Position numbers and translations under genes: made by a program
Source of the DNA: Methanobacterium sp. BRmetb2
Lineage (GTDB): Archaea; Methanobacteriota; Methanobacteria; Methanobacteriales; Methanobacteriaceae
Direction of reading: 5' to 3'
DNA length: 64,000 nucleotides
Assembly (NCBI GenBank): GCA_003491285.1
Contig: CP022705.1
Coordinates: forward strand, 551,001-615,000
Notes under the pieces: generated by a model
Told to the model about the DNA's origin: nothing
What the model saw: the letters and a program-made list of their open reading frames with translations, nothing else
Databases searched by the model: none
Shown here: positions 38,319 to 46,595 of the stretch, one piece after another
Position numbering within the stretch: position 1 is the first letter of the stretch
How the letters are laid out: each line of letters starts with the position of its first letter

Positions 38319-38792
38319 CTACTCCATTTGTTTCATTCTCAAAAGTTTCATAGCGGTTCTAAGATCATTACCGCATTCTTGAAGAACATGACCTGCCTCT
38401 GTTTCAGAAACGTCAAAGGCATCAGAAAGTGCTTTGACATTTTTTTCATCAAATAGTTTAGTTTCTCCAACCAATTCCTCAGATAACTGTTTTTTAAGTT
38501 CCATATATTCATCTGTGGACATTTCAATTTTTCTCATAACCATATCCCTCAAAGGACATGGCTTTGAAGGTTTACAGCACCAGACTAATGATCCAAAACA
38601 TGTTCCCTCACCATAACCCAGCCTAGTTTTTTTTCCAAATTCCTCTTTTTTTTCAATATAATCTTGAGGTGTAAGCCCTGCTTCTTCAAGTGCATATAAT
38701 ATAGGGCATGGCTTTACTGGTGGACAACAAAATGTAATTGCTCTTTTATCTCCTCCGCGACATACGTGTGATGGCGAGTCATCCCATACCAT
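38319..38792 (-). CDS. Methanogenesis marker protein 9 (Cys-rich) with UBA-like tail
   Basis: 157 residues. The N-terminal ~80 residues carry eight cysteines in two related halves: C-R-G-G...F-C-C-P-P-V-K-P-C-P and C-F-G...W-C-C-K-P-S-K-P-C-P. This duplicated C-C-x-P-x-K-P-C-P pattern is the methanogenesis-marker-9 domain, found in methanogens and of unknown function; metal or cluster binding is likely. The C-terminal ~45 residues look like a three-helix UBA-like domain (V-S-E-T-E-A...L-R-T-A-M-K-L-L). It begins 1 nt after atwA ends, with SD GGAGG. The context points to MCR activation or F430 handling. Confidence 0.88.
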   Translation of the reverse strand: MVWDDSPSHVCRGGDKRAITFCCPPVKPCPILYALEEAGLTPQDYIEKKEEFGKKTRLGYGEGTCFGSLVWCCKPSKPCPLRDMVMRKIEMSTDEYMELKKQLSEELVGETKLFDEKNVKALSDAFDVSETEAGHVLQECGNDLRTAMKLLRMKQME

Positions 38793-38793
38793 T

Positions 38794-40389
38794 TTAGTCC
38801 TCCGTAAGCATTTTTTTCTTTTCAGTAGGTGTTAAGTCTTCCACTATAGATTCTGGATCACCAATTTTGAGAATCTTTCCACCTCTCATAAGGGCTGCAC
38901 GATCACAAACATCTAATACAAAATCCATGTCGTGTGAAATTATGAGGAAAGTCTGGTTGAGCTCGTCCCTCGCTTTCCTTATTGAATCCGTAACCTGTAC
39001 CCTGGTAATAGGATCCATGGTACCAGTTGGCTCATCTAAAATTATGATATTAGGTTCCTTAATTAGAACTTGGGCTAATGCCACCCGGTGACGTTCTCCA
39101 CCACTTAATTCGTCGGGATATTTATATAATATGCTTTCTGCATAGTTTTCATCAAAACCAACGGCTTTAAGAACATATACAGCTTTCATTTTTGCAAATT
39201 CTGCGGGAAGTTCTAGGCTGATTGCTTCGGTGAGATTTCCTAATACGTTTCTATGAGGATAAAGACTATACTCCTGGTGAAGAATTCCTAAATAAGGTTT
39301 TACTCTGCCTCTTCCAAATGGACCCTTCTCTGTCATATCGATCCAGTTTTCCCCTAATTCAACAAGTATTTTTCCACTGCTTGGATCAGTTAGTCCATAT
39401 AAAATCCGGGAAAGTGTGGTTTTTCCAGCTCCACTTAAACCTACAATTCCAAAAATCTCTGATTCATCCACAACAAGGTCTATTCCATCCACTGCTTTTA
39501 CGACGCCCCTTTCAATGGAGTAGTAATGTTTTTTCACATTTTCCATCTTTATTATGGGACCTCCACTTTTAAATACCTCTCCCTTTTCTGGTAGTGGTAC
39601 TTGATCTAAGAAACTCTGTACAACTTCTTCTGGAGTACCTTCCTGGATAATTTCACCTTTTTCTAACCATATAACATAATCTGAAAGTTTTCTCATAACC
39701 TCAGGCCAGTGAGAAGTGATTAACATGGTTTTACCCTGATCTTTAACCCCCTCAATCAAAGCTTCATGTATTAGTTCTGCTGTTTTTGGATCAAGGGTAC
39801 CTGTAGGTTCATCTGCTAAAAATATTATTGGGTCCTTTGCTAACTGTCTGGCTAAAACTACCCTCTGTTTTTCACCACCACTTAAATCACGTGCAATATG
39901 TGTTATCCTATGGGTCATTTGAGCCATTTCTAAAAGTTCTAATGCCTTGTATGTGCTTTCTTCGTCATCCAAACCTTCTATAGATTTAAGAACGTTATCT
40001 ATAACTGTATCATCTTCATAAAGTGCAAAAGTCCGCTGTAACATTATAGATATTCTTCTTTTGATTGCTGCGAACAATATTCGATCACAATTCCAAAAAT
40101 CAACACTTAAATCTTGATATTCACAGCCACAAGAACATTTTCCTCCTGCCATTGAAGGAGGTTCAACTTTAACACATTCTGGACAAAAGGCAATACGATA
40201 AATAATTTTACCTTTATCTGGTTTGTAATCCTTCATTCCTCTTAGCATGTTTATTAAAACTGATTTTCCAGAACCACTTCGACCAAGTATTCCTAATACA
40301 CTACCTTCGTCTATTGTCATGTTTAAATCTTTTAAAACATCTACGTTGCCAAAAGTTTTAGTGACATTTTCTAATTTTATAAATGACAT
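38794..40389 (-). CDS. atwA: MCR activation component A2 (dual ABC ATPase)
   Basis: 531 residues with two ABC ATPase modules in one chain. Module 1: Walker A G-R-S-G-S-G-K-S (near 35-42), a cysteine-rich insert with C-P-E-C and C-S-C-G-C near 69-90, signature L-S-G-G-E-K-Q-R. Module 2: Walker A G-L-S-G-A-G-K-T (near 316-323), signature L-S-G-G-E-R-H-R. This is component A2 (AtwA), the ATP carrier/ATPase required for reductive activation of the nickel in MCR. It is soluble, with no membrane partner encoded nearby. SD AAGGTGG. It leads the unit with mmp9, precorrin-2 dehydrogenase and hemA. Confidence 0.95.
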   Translation of the reverse strand: MSFIKLENVTKTFGNVDVLKDLNMTIDEGSVLGILGRSGSGKSVLINMLRGMKDYKPDKGKIIYRIAFCPECVKVEPPSMAGGKCSCGCEYQDLSVDFWNCDRILFAAIKRRISIMLQRTFALYEDDTVIDNVLKSIEGLDDEESTYKALELLEMAQMTHRITHIARDLSGGEKQRVVLARQLAKDPIIFLADEPTGTLDPKTAELIHEALIEGVKDQGKTMLITSHWPEVMRKLSDYVIWLEKGEIIQEGTPEEVVQSFLDQVPLPEKGEVFKSGGPIIKMENVKKHYYSIERGVVKAVDGIDLVVDESEIFGIVGLSGAGKTTLSRILYGLTDPSSGKILVELGENWIDMTEKGPFGRGRVKPYLGILHQEYSLYPHRNVLGNLTEAISLELPAEFAKMKAVYVLKAVGFDENYAESILYKYPDELSGGERHRVALAQVLIKEPNIIILDEPTGTMDPITRVQVTDSIRKARDELNQTFLIISHDMDFVLDVCDRAALMRGGKILKIGDPESIVEDLTPTEKKKMLTED

Positions 40390-40525
40390 GCAACCACCTT
40401 CAAATCGAAATCAATATTTTTCTTCAATTTTTGTATTAAATTGAAATGAATATATATTCTTAATGTTTGTATAATAATATTTATAATATGCACCTAGTTT
40501 CTATAAAAATTTGATTATTTATTAT

Positions 40526-41275
40526 TTAAATTAGTGAGAGATCAAAGGGAATTTTACCTCCCATAGTGGCTCTAGCAATTGATATGGCATCCGAACCAGC
40601 ATCAAACATTCTAGAAGCTGTTTCAAAATTTCGAATAGAATTGTTACCAATGATAAATATATTCGTATTATTTTTTATGGTTCGTATGAGCTGGTAGTCA
40701 GCCAGATCAAAGCCGAGTTTCATTGCATCCACATGTAGATAATCTGCACCTCCGCTTTGAACAGTTTTAGCAATTTGGATGTCATCATTTCCATGAATAT
40801 TTGCTCTTATTTTTACTGAAACTCTGGCTCTAGATTTTTTTACTACTTCTTTTAAAAAATATTTTAATTTATCAAGATCTGAAAGAAGAGCCTGTCCACA
40901 TCCAATTTCAGTTAATTCTGGTTGTCTGCAGTGAGCATTAATTTCAACCACGTCAATACATTTTAGTTTTGAAATTTTAACAATTGGATCTGGAGATACT
41001 GAACGCAGGTTTACTGACACCAAAACATCAGCAGAATTTTTTATAATTTCGGCCTGTCTTTCTATTTCCAGTATTATATCTTCTTTTTTTATATCAAATT
41101 CAGATCTTCCTCTTGCAATAATTTTTTTGCCTGCTTCTATGGTGAGATTATCCACATTGTATCCACCAAGGGTAACCATGTCAAATCCCAACAAAGCCAT
41201 TTTTTTGCAAAATTCACCGTCAGTAATGCCGGCCATTGGAGCTAAAACTTTGATAAACTCACTCTCATTAATCAT
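40526..41275 (-). CDS. Dihydrouridine-synthase-like FMN TIM-barrel protein (methanogen type)
   Basis: 249 residues. The start L-A-P-M-A-G-I-T-D-G-E-F-C and the central E-I-N-A-H-C-R-Q-P-E...G-C-G-Q-A-L-L block recall tRNA-dihydrouridine synthases and dihydroorotate dehydrogenases. V-K-I-R-A-N near 165-170 and G-N-N-S-I-R near the C-terminus fit FMN-phosphate binding. It is shorter than true Dus and lacks the C-terminal helical tRNA-recognition domain, so a small-molecule substrate is possible. It follows GTP cyclohydrolase III in the F420/pterin gene run, which hints at a cofactor role. A duplicated start segment precedes it. Confidence 0.75.
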   Translation of the reverse strand: MINESEFIKVLAPMAGITDGEFCKKMALLGFDMVTLGGYNVDNLTIEAGKKIIARGRSEFDIKKEDIILEIERQAEIIKNSADVLVSVNLRSVSPDPIVKISKLKCIDVVEINAHCRQPELTEIGCGQALLSDLDKLKYFLKEVVKKSRARVSVKIRANIHGNDDIQIAKTVQSGGADYLHVDAMKLGFDLADYQLIRTIKNNTNIFIIGNNSIRNFETASRMFDAGSDAISIARATMGGKIPFDLSLI

Positions 41276-41291
41276 GTCTTCATCATGTCTT
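41271..41291 (-). repeat. 11-bp-period duplication over the Dus-like start codon
   Basis: atcatgtctt occurs at 41271-41280 and 41282-41291. On the gene strand the upstream copy gives ATG-ATG-AAG-ACA-TGA, a four-codon mini-ORF (41286-41272) whose TGA overlaps the true start ATG. Confidence 0.7.
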
Positions 41292-41350
41292 GTCGAAAGA
41301 AAGCAAATTAAAATTAAAATGTTATTTATTATTAATAAAATGATTATTAA

Positions 41351-42106
41351 TTATTCCTTCATCACATGAACCAGATCATAGGTGAAACCACCACGTATTT
41401 CTTCAAGAGCCAAATCAGCTAAATTAGCTGCTTTTTCAGCTGTAGGTGCTTTTCCCACCCCTGCTTTAAGAGCTATATTAGTTTCTTCCTTAATTTCCTC
41501 AATTATTTTTACTAAACCTTCAGGAGTAAGACCATTACAGGGAGACATAAAATTATCTCCACCAATGAAAAACAGTAAAGATCCTTTTTCAATTAACTTT
41601 TTCATCAAAAAGTGTTGAACCCTGTTAACTATAAATGAAGTATCATAAGCAGGTATAATATCCGTCAGAGAATCAGTAATGCCGTTTATATCAATATGTG
41701 CAATCTGTACAAAACTATCTTCTTTATTGACCATATCATCAATAGCAAGAATTTCACTTCTTTCCTCAGATTGTGCACCACCGTATCCCTGAAGAGAAGT
41801 TGTAGCATTTCGCTGAGCTTCATAAGGGGTTTCAGCAGCACCCACACCCATACTTACTGTTATAGGGTATCTATTTCCAATTGATCTTTGAATTCTCAAA
41901 TGATCTTCCACATCCACATTATTGGTAACTGCTAACATATTGTCAAAACGGGTGAAAAAAACAAGCCCTTGTTTTGCTGCAAATTGTCTTTGAAGGTCAG
42001 CATAAAGTTGTGCCTGCAAAATCTGAAGATCTGCCTCTGTTCGTGGAGTAGGAGTTACTGTCCATGGTCCATAGTTATCAATCTGTATTAAAGTCATTTG
42101 TATCAT
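41351..42106 (-). CDS. arfA: GTP cyclohydrolase III (archaeal, FAPy-forming)
   Basis: 251 residues. It begins M-I-Q-M-T-L-I-Q-I-D-N-Y-G-P-W, the family signature. Two cyclase-like halves follow, one with F-T-R-F-D-N (near 50-55) and one with F-I-G-G-D-N (near 180-185), the metal/GTP site related to GGDEF proteins. The enzyme opens GTP to the formamidopyrimidine nucleotide that starts archaeal riboflavin and F420 synthesis. Its ATG overlaps the cofD stop (ATGA), tying it to F420 assembly. SD GGGTGA is 7-8 nt upstream, inside cofD. Confidence 0.95.
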   Translation of the reverse strand: MIQMTLIQIDNYGPWTVTPTPRTEADLQILQAQLYADLQRQFAAKQGLVFFTRFDNMLAVTNNVDVEDHLRIQRSIGNRYPITVSMGVGAAETPYEAQRNATTSLQGYGGAQSEERSEILAIDDMVNKEDSFVQIAHIDINGITDSLTDIIPAYDTSFIVNRVQHFLMKKLIEKGSLLFFIGGDNFMSPCNGLTPEGLVKIIEEIKEETNIALKAGVGKAPTAEKAANLADLALEEIRGGFTYDLVHVMKE

Positions 42107-43008
42107 ATAATTTCACCCAAAATTGTTCTTGCTAACATCACCTTATCATCAATGGTCTTCATGTTTGTGTTTGTTACCATAACCTTGGATATTAGTTTTT
42201 CTATTTTTTTCTTAGAGTGGCTATCTACCACATCTATTATAAACTTGTCCAAAAAGTGGGCATACATATTTGCAACACCAACACATGAAACTTCAAAACC
42301 CAAAGCCTCCATGAATTTGGCCGCAGGACCACTTACTGGTTTTCCACCAATAATGGGCGATACTGCAACAACATATACATTTTTTAAAGCTTTTACAACT
42401 CCATCCATTGAAATTATAGGTCCTATTGAAGTAACTGGATTTGAAGGACCTAAAATGATCATTTCCGAATTTTCAATTGCAGCTATTAAACCTTCAGATG
42501 GAACAACTTTATTGAACTCAACATCCAAAACATGAGGTTTCCCTTCACGTTCAACCAAAAATTCATGAAATTCCATATTTCCTTGGTCAGTTATAATATT
42601 TATATATGGTTGTTCATTACTCATTGGAATAATTTTAGATTTAATACCTAAATTTTTCCTTTGAATATCCACTGCTTGAGATAAAGAATATTTTTCCAAA
42701 AACAAAGTTTTTTGAATTTTTATGGCCCGATCCTTATCACCAATTCTCAAAAGTTCAGGACACCCAACTTTTTTAAGCATTTCATGGGTTATGAAAGTAT
42801 CCTCATTAATACCATACCATGTTTCTTCATTAATAATACCGGCTAAAGTATAAAGAACTGTGTCTATGTCAGCAGCAACATATAAATTGGAAACATAGGT
42901 ATTTTCAACCGTGTTTACTATAACGTTCATTTGCTGGGGATCAATTATCTTTTTAATTCCCTGGAGTAGTTTAGGGGTACCAGTACCCCCAGATAATATA
43001 GTTATCAT
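42103..43008 (-). CDS. cofD: 2-phospho-L-lactate transferase (F420 synthesis)
   Basis: 301 residues. N-terminal I-L-S-G-G-T-G-T-P-K-L-L-Q-G is the CofD substrate loop. The middle has N-T-V-E-N-T, D-I-D-T-V-L-Y-T-L and G-D-K-D-R, and later L-G-P-S-N-P-V-T-S-I. CofD joins the activated phospholactyl (or PEP-derived) guanylyl moiety to the deazaflavin Fo to make F420-0. It overlaps GTP cyclohydrolase III by 4 nt and follows cofE by 91 nt. The SD before its ATG is weak. Confidence 0.96.
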   Translation of the reverse strand: MITILSGGTGTPKLLQGIKKIIDPQQMNVIVNTVENTYVSNLYVAADIDTVLYTLAGIINEETWYGINEDTFITHEMLKKVGCPELLRIGDKDRAIKIQKTLFLEKYSLSQAVDIQRKNLGIKSKIIPMSNEQPYINIITDQGNMEFHEFLVEREGKPHVLDVEFNKVVPSEGLIAAIENSEMIILGPSNPVTSIGPIISMDGVVKALKNVYVVAVSPIIGGKPVSGPAAKFMEALGFEVSCVGVANMYAHFLDKFIIDVVDSHSKKKIEKLISKVMVTNTNMKTIDDKVMLARTILGEII

Positions 43009-43099
43009 GTTAATCTTTTTTTCAATATTTTCATGATGAATAATTAACTTTGTGACAATTATCTTAAATTATTTGATAAGTCAACACCACCACATGAAA

Positions 43100-43861
43100 T
43101 TATCTAAATATATCATATTTTTTTGGTCTTATCAAGGATTTAGCAGTTGCAAAATTGCTTATCAGTTTTTTAGTGTAATTTAAACCTTTTATTAATACTA
43201 CAGGAATGCCTTCATCAGCCTGACCCATTACTATGGACGCTGCTGCTGCTAATTCATCGGCAACAGCCACATTGGTAGTTTGAAGTTTTCTTCCATAAAG
43301 ATCAGTTTCACCTTGCCGATCCCATAGTGGTTCCATACCTGAAATTCCTATTGCAACACCTACAGCACCTTCCCTAAATGGTCGGCCCTGAGTATCTGAT
43401 ATAATTACCGCTACCTGCTTACCTGTAGCTTTTAAAATATCTTTTCTAATTATTTCAGCACTTTTGTCTGGATTTAGGGGAATGGGGGTTGCTTTACCTA
43501 GCTCTACATTGGACTCATCAATGCCTGCATTGGCACATACGAAGCCATGTTTAGTTTCAGAGATTATAAAATTCGGTCCTACCTTCAATATTTCATTAGA
43601 TTCTTGAAGTATGGATTCTACCAATTCAGGTTCTTTACCTGTCTTTTTAGCTATCTTTAATGCTTTTAAACTTGGTTTTAAAGAAGAAAGATGAATTTTT
43701 GTCCCTTCAGCCTTGGCAATAATTGTTTCTGCAATTACAAAAACATCCCCATCTTCCAGATCTAATGAAGATACCTCCAAAGAGTTCAAAATGAATGAGG
43801 CAACATTATCATTCTCTTGGACAAGTGGAATACCTTGGAGGCCTATTATTCTAACTTCCAT
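43100..43861 (-). CDS. cofE: Coenzyme F420-0:L-glutamate ligase
   Basis: 253 residues from ATG 43861. An ATG 11 codons upstream would overlap purO and adds residues not usual in the family, and the chosen ATG is placed 11 nt after the purO stop with a GGTG SD. CofE features: V-I-A-E-T-I-I-A-K-A-E-G near 50-61, I-I-S-D-T-Q-G-R-P-F-R-E-G-A-V-G near 155-170 and the G-Q-A-D-E-G-I-P-V-V segment. The enzyme adds one or two glutamates to F420-0 with GTP. The gene lies between purO and cofD. Confidence 0.94.
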   Translation of the reverse strand: MEVRIIGLQGIPLVQENDNVASFILNSLEVSSLDLEDGDVFVIAETIIAKAEGTKIHLSSLKPSLKALKIAKKTGKEPELVESILQESNEILKVGPNFIISETKHGFVCANAGIDESNVELGKATPIPLNPDKSAEIIRKDILKATGKQVAVIISDTQGRPFREGAVGVAIGISGMEPLWDRQGETDLYGRKLQTTNVAVADELAAAASIVMGQADEGIPVVLIKGLNYTKKLISNFATAKSLIRPKKYDIFR

Positions 43862-43872
43862 AATGGCACCAT

Positions 43873-44475
43873 TTAGATATAAGACATATTCCAATCTTTA
43901 ACACCAAATGCAGCTGCAGCAGTAACTGGATTTGTGAATTCTTCAAATTTTCCTTTATTCATTATAAATTGAGCCGCTTCTTGTGCACTTTCTGCTACAA
44001 AGTCAACTTCCCGAGGTTTTATGTGTTCATAAACTCCAATGTAAGAAGTTTTACCAGGTTTAACCTTTTCAACTATCAGGTTTTCATGGGTAACAATTCC
44101 AATATATGATTCACCGTTAATTGAAGAAGCACCCGCAATTCTGGGAGTATTATAATCATCTTTTTCATAATCCATTATCAGCAAGGACAAGCCAATAGCA
44201 TCTCTAATATTCATTCCCTCGGCGATTTTATCTGCAATAACATCAGTATGTGAGCCGTTAGAAACAATAGCCACATCATCTACTATTTTGATGCAATTAT
44301 AGGCTATATATGGATTTTCAAAAACATCCTTTTCATGTCCTTCTTTTGGAACAACTGCAACTCTATTCTCAAAAGCCTTGGTTTCCCTATTGGGATATGA
44401 CCTGCTTGAAACTCTGTATGCAACTAAATTACCTGATTTATTACTTCCAACAGCTAATATTCTCCCAAGATACAT
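43873..44475 (-). CDS. purO: Archaeal IMP cyclohydrolase
   Basis: 200 residues, the archaeal PurO family. It starts Y-L-G-R-I-L-A-V-G and contains Y-R-V-S-S-R-S-Y-P-N-R, Y-N-C and S-N-G-S-H-T-D, then T-P-R-I-A-G. It closes the last ring to give IMP, replacing the bacterial PurH domain, and supplies the purine from which GTP-derived F420 and pterins are made. SD AAAGGTG. It leads purO-cofE, 11 nt apart. Confidence 0.96.
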   Translation of the reverse strand: MYLGRILAVGSNKSGNLVAYRVSSRSYPNRETKAFENRVAVVPKEGHEKDVFENPYIAYNCIKIVDDVAIVSNGSHTDVIADKIAEGMNIRDAIGLSLLIMDYEKDDYNTPRIAGASSINGESYIGIVTHENLIVEKVKPGKTSYIGVYEHIKPREVDFVAESAQEAAQFIMNKGKFEEFTNPVTAAAAFGVKDWNMSYI

Positions 44476-44551
44476 TTTTTACACCTTTAAATCTTTTAAT
44501 AATACATAATATTATTTTTAGTGAAAAATTAATAGTTTAAGTTTATTGGTA

Positions 44552-44950
44552 TCATTGATCAGGAAGTGCTACGGCCTTATCTGGTGACATCCCTGGCGGA
44601 GTGGTAATAATAATAGTACCTGTTTTTGGCCTTATAATTATCTCTCCCTCGTCTATTACCCTTGTATTTACTGCAATAGCATTATTTCGAATGTAACGGG
44701 ACATGTCTTCTCCATTTACAATGACTTCTTTAAGTCCGGCCACGGGTATTAAGTAATATTCCATTGGGCCGCTGCTTTCAGTTAATTCTGGTTTTCCACT
44801 GGAAGAATCAGAAGTGGATGCTGCCTGAAAACTACTGGTAACCATCAAAAAGATTAAAATAGTGAAAAGTACGTCAATGAATGGAACCAAATTGAATTTA
44901 GGGTTACTGCCTTTTACTTTATTTCTGAACTTTCCAATATCCATGGTCAT
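44552..44950 (-). CDS. exbD: ExbD/TolR-type biopolymer transport protein
   Basis: 132 residues. One N-terminal membrane segment (about 21-40) reads L-V-P-F-I-D-V-L-F-T-I-L-I-F and has the essential membrane aspartate at D26, the proton-path residue of ExbD/TolR. A short extracytoplasmic domain follows with a Ser-rich linker near 45-60. With the adjacent ExbB/TolQ homologue it forms a proton- or sodium-driven motor. The GGGAG SD is 8 nt before the ATG, and the gene follows exbB by 15 nt. Confidence 0.88.
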   Translation of the reverse strand: MTMDIGKFRNKVKGSNPKFNLVPFIDVLFTILIFLMVTSSFQAASTSDSSSGKPELTESSGPMEYYLIPVAGLKEVIVNGEDMSRYIRNNAIAVNTRVIDEGEIIIRPKTGTIIITTPPGMSPDKAVALPDQ

Positions 44951-44965
44951 CTAAATAACTCCCAA

Positions 44966-45802
44966 TTACTGTTTTAATTTACTTTCAATGATCTGTACTT
45001 CAAAATTACATTTTTCCATAATTATGTTGTTTATGCTCTTCTCAAGCATGCTTGGTTTAAATGAAACCCAAAGATTAGCTTCCTTGTCAATAATCTGTTT
45101 AACATTTACAACACCATCAGCTTCATTTAATGCGATCATTGCCTTATCCACGTCTTTAACTCTTAATTTCATTTCTGCAGAACCCCAATTGGTCATCTTT
45201 TTGGCAATTTCTATTTTGTCCATTTCTTTGTCAATTCTCCCAGTTATATATGTATAAAAAGGCATTAAGATAATGGCTACTGAAAGACCTACTATGGTGG
45301 TGATTAATGCTATGTAAATACCTTCGGCCATGGCAGTTGCATTGGCATTCACACCAAGCGCTCTAAATGTATACCATAACCCAATAACCGTCCCTATAAG
45401 ACCTAACAAAGGTGCTATTTCAATTATGGTTCTAAGGGTGTCCAGTCCTTTGGTCATGTTTCCCATTTCCACAATGAAAACTCGCTCCATAGCATCTTCA
45501 ACTTCAGTCTTGTTTCGGTATCCTATTTTAAGTGCTTCTGATATTATTTTAGAAATCGGATTTTGATATTTTCCAATAGCCCTTAAAGCTTCAAGAGAAC
45601 CTCCTTTCTCCATGGAGCTGTTAACTGTTCCAGTTATTTGAGGAAGACTGACTTTAGATATTTTGCGTAAGTAGTGAATTTTTTCGAATGAGGTTATAAA
45701 ACCATAAATCCCAATCAAGGTAATTATGTAGGTTATGATTCCTCCGCTTTTAAACATCTCTAATATGGTTCCAAATGTGCTATTTAAAAATTCAAATATC
45801 AT
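44966..45802 (-). CDS. exbB: MotA/TolQ/ExbB proton channel family protein
   Basis: 278 residues. Membrane segments near 15-35, 120-145 and 155-182 with the family block A-P-L-L-G-L-I-G-T-V-I-G-L-W-Y-T-F, the ExbB/TolQ signature. A cytoplasmic loop lies between segments 1 and 2. The C-terminal ~80 residues (about 200-278) form an extra soluble domain not usual in ExbB. With ExbD it should form a motor. No TonB-like partner or outer membrane is expected in this wall type. SD AGAGGATT. It leads exbB-exbD. Confidence 0.9.
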   Translation of the reverse strand: MIFEFLNSTFGTILEMFKSGGIITYIITLIGIYGFITSFEKIHYLRKISKVSLPQITGTVNSSMEKGGSLEALRAIGKYQNPISKIISEALKIGYRNKTEVEDAMERVFIVEMGNMTKGLDTLRTIIEIAPLLGLIGTVIGLWYTFRALGVNANATAMAEGIYIALITTIVGLSVAIILMPFYTYITGRIDKEMDKIEIAKKMTNWGSAEMKLRVKDVDKAMIALNEADGVVNVKQIIDKEANLWVSFKPSMLEKSINNIIMEKCNFEVQIIESKLKQ

Positions 45803-45914
45803 TTAAATCCTCTTAATTTTTTTATAAATAATGAATTATTGATTATTTTAATGGGTTTCAAATCTATTATAAAATTGTTATTATCTCCAGATAACAGTTT
45901 AATAAATGATATTA

Positions 45915-46541
45915 TTAATCTGGCTTATCTTTAAGTTTCTGTGATGTATTCCATGATTTTCTAACAAAATCAGGTAGGTTTTCAAATTTATATCTTTTGA
46001 GAAATGCTTGAGTTTTAGGATCACTCGGATATCCAGAACCTAGATCCACTTTATATTTATTTTTGATCTTCTCAACCTCAGTGTCGCGTTCAACTTTTGC
46101 TAAGATGGAAGCGGCACCTACTATAATATACTTATCATCAGCCCCATGTTCAGCAATAACTTCAATATCTTCATTTACTATTTCTTTTATTTCCCTGCGA
46201 AATCTTTCCGGATTGACGTCCACTGAATCAACAATTGCAAGATCTGGGTTAAAATGGCCGATAATCTTTGTGATGGCAATTTTCTCTATTTCATTAAGAT
46301 TAACATCTTTTGATCTTAGGTTATCAATATCACTTGCAGAAATGGTGATAATATGATAATCACAGATTTTTCTAATTTTTCGATCAAGGATAGTTCTTCT
46401 TTTAGGAGATAATTTTTTAGAATCTTTTATACCGAGCCGTTCCAAGTTTTTTAATCTTTTTTCTTCAATACATACACCACAAAGAACTAATGGACCGATT
46501 ACAGGTCCCCTGCCTGCTTCATCTATGCCTAATATCCTCAT
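45915..46541 (-). CDS. rnhB: Ribonuclease HII
   Basis: 208 residues. It opens G-I-D-E-A-G-R-G-P-V-I-G-P-L-V, with catalytic D6 and E7. The third acidic residue is in I-V-D-S-V-D near residue 100, and the A-S-I-L-A-K-V-x-R-D block with the fourth near 146-156. It removes RNA from RNA-DNA hybrids, including primers and misinserted ribonucleotides. A single-gene unit between mreB and exbB. Confidence 0.96.
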   Translation of the reverse strand: MRILGIDEAGRGPVIGPLVLCGVCIEEKRLKNLERLGIKDSKKLSPKRRTILDRKIRKICDYHIITISASDIDNLRSKDVNLNEIEKIAITKIIGHFNPDLAIVDSVDVNPERFRREIKEIVNEDIEVIAEHGADDKYIIVGAASILAKVERDTEVEKIKNKYKVDLGSGYPSDPKTQAFLKRYKFENLPDFVRKSWNTSQKLKDKPD

Positions 46542-46595
46542 TTAATAGCCATCCGGCGATAAAAATTTAAAAATAAAAAAAGAAAGCCAATTTAA

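Noticed and set aside
43862..43894. Upstream ATG for cofE
   Set aside because: It would overlap purO and add 11 residues not typical of CofE; the ATG at 43861 has its own GGTG.
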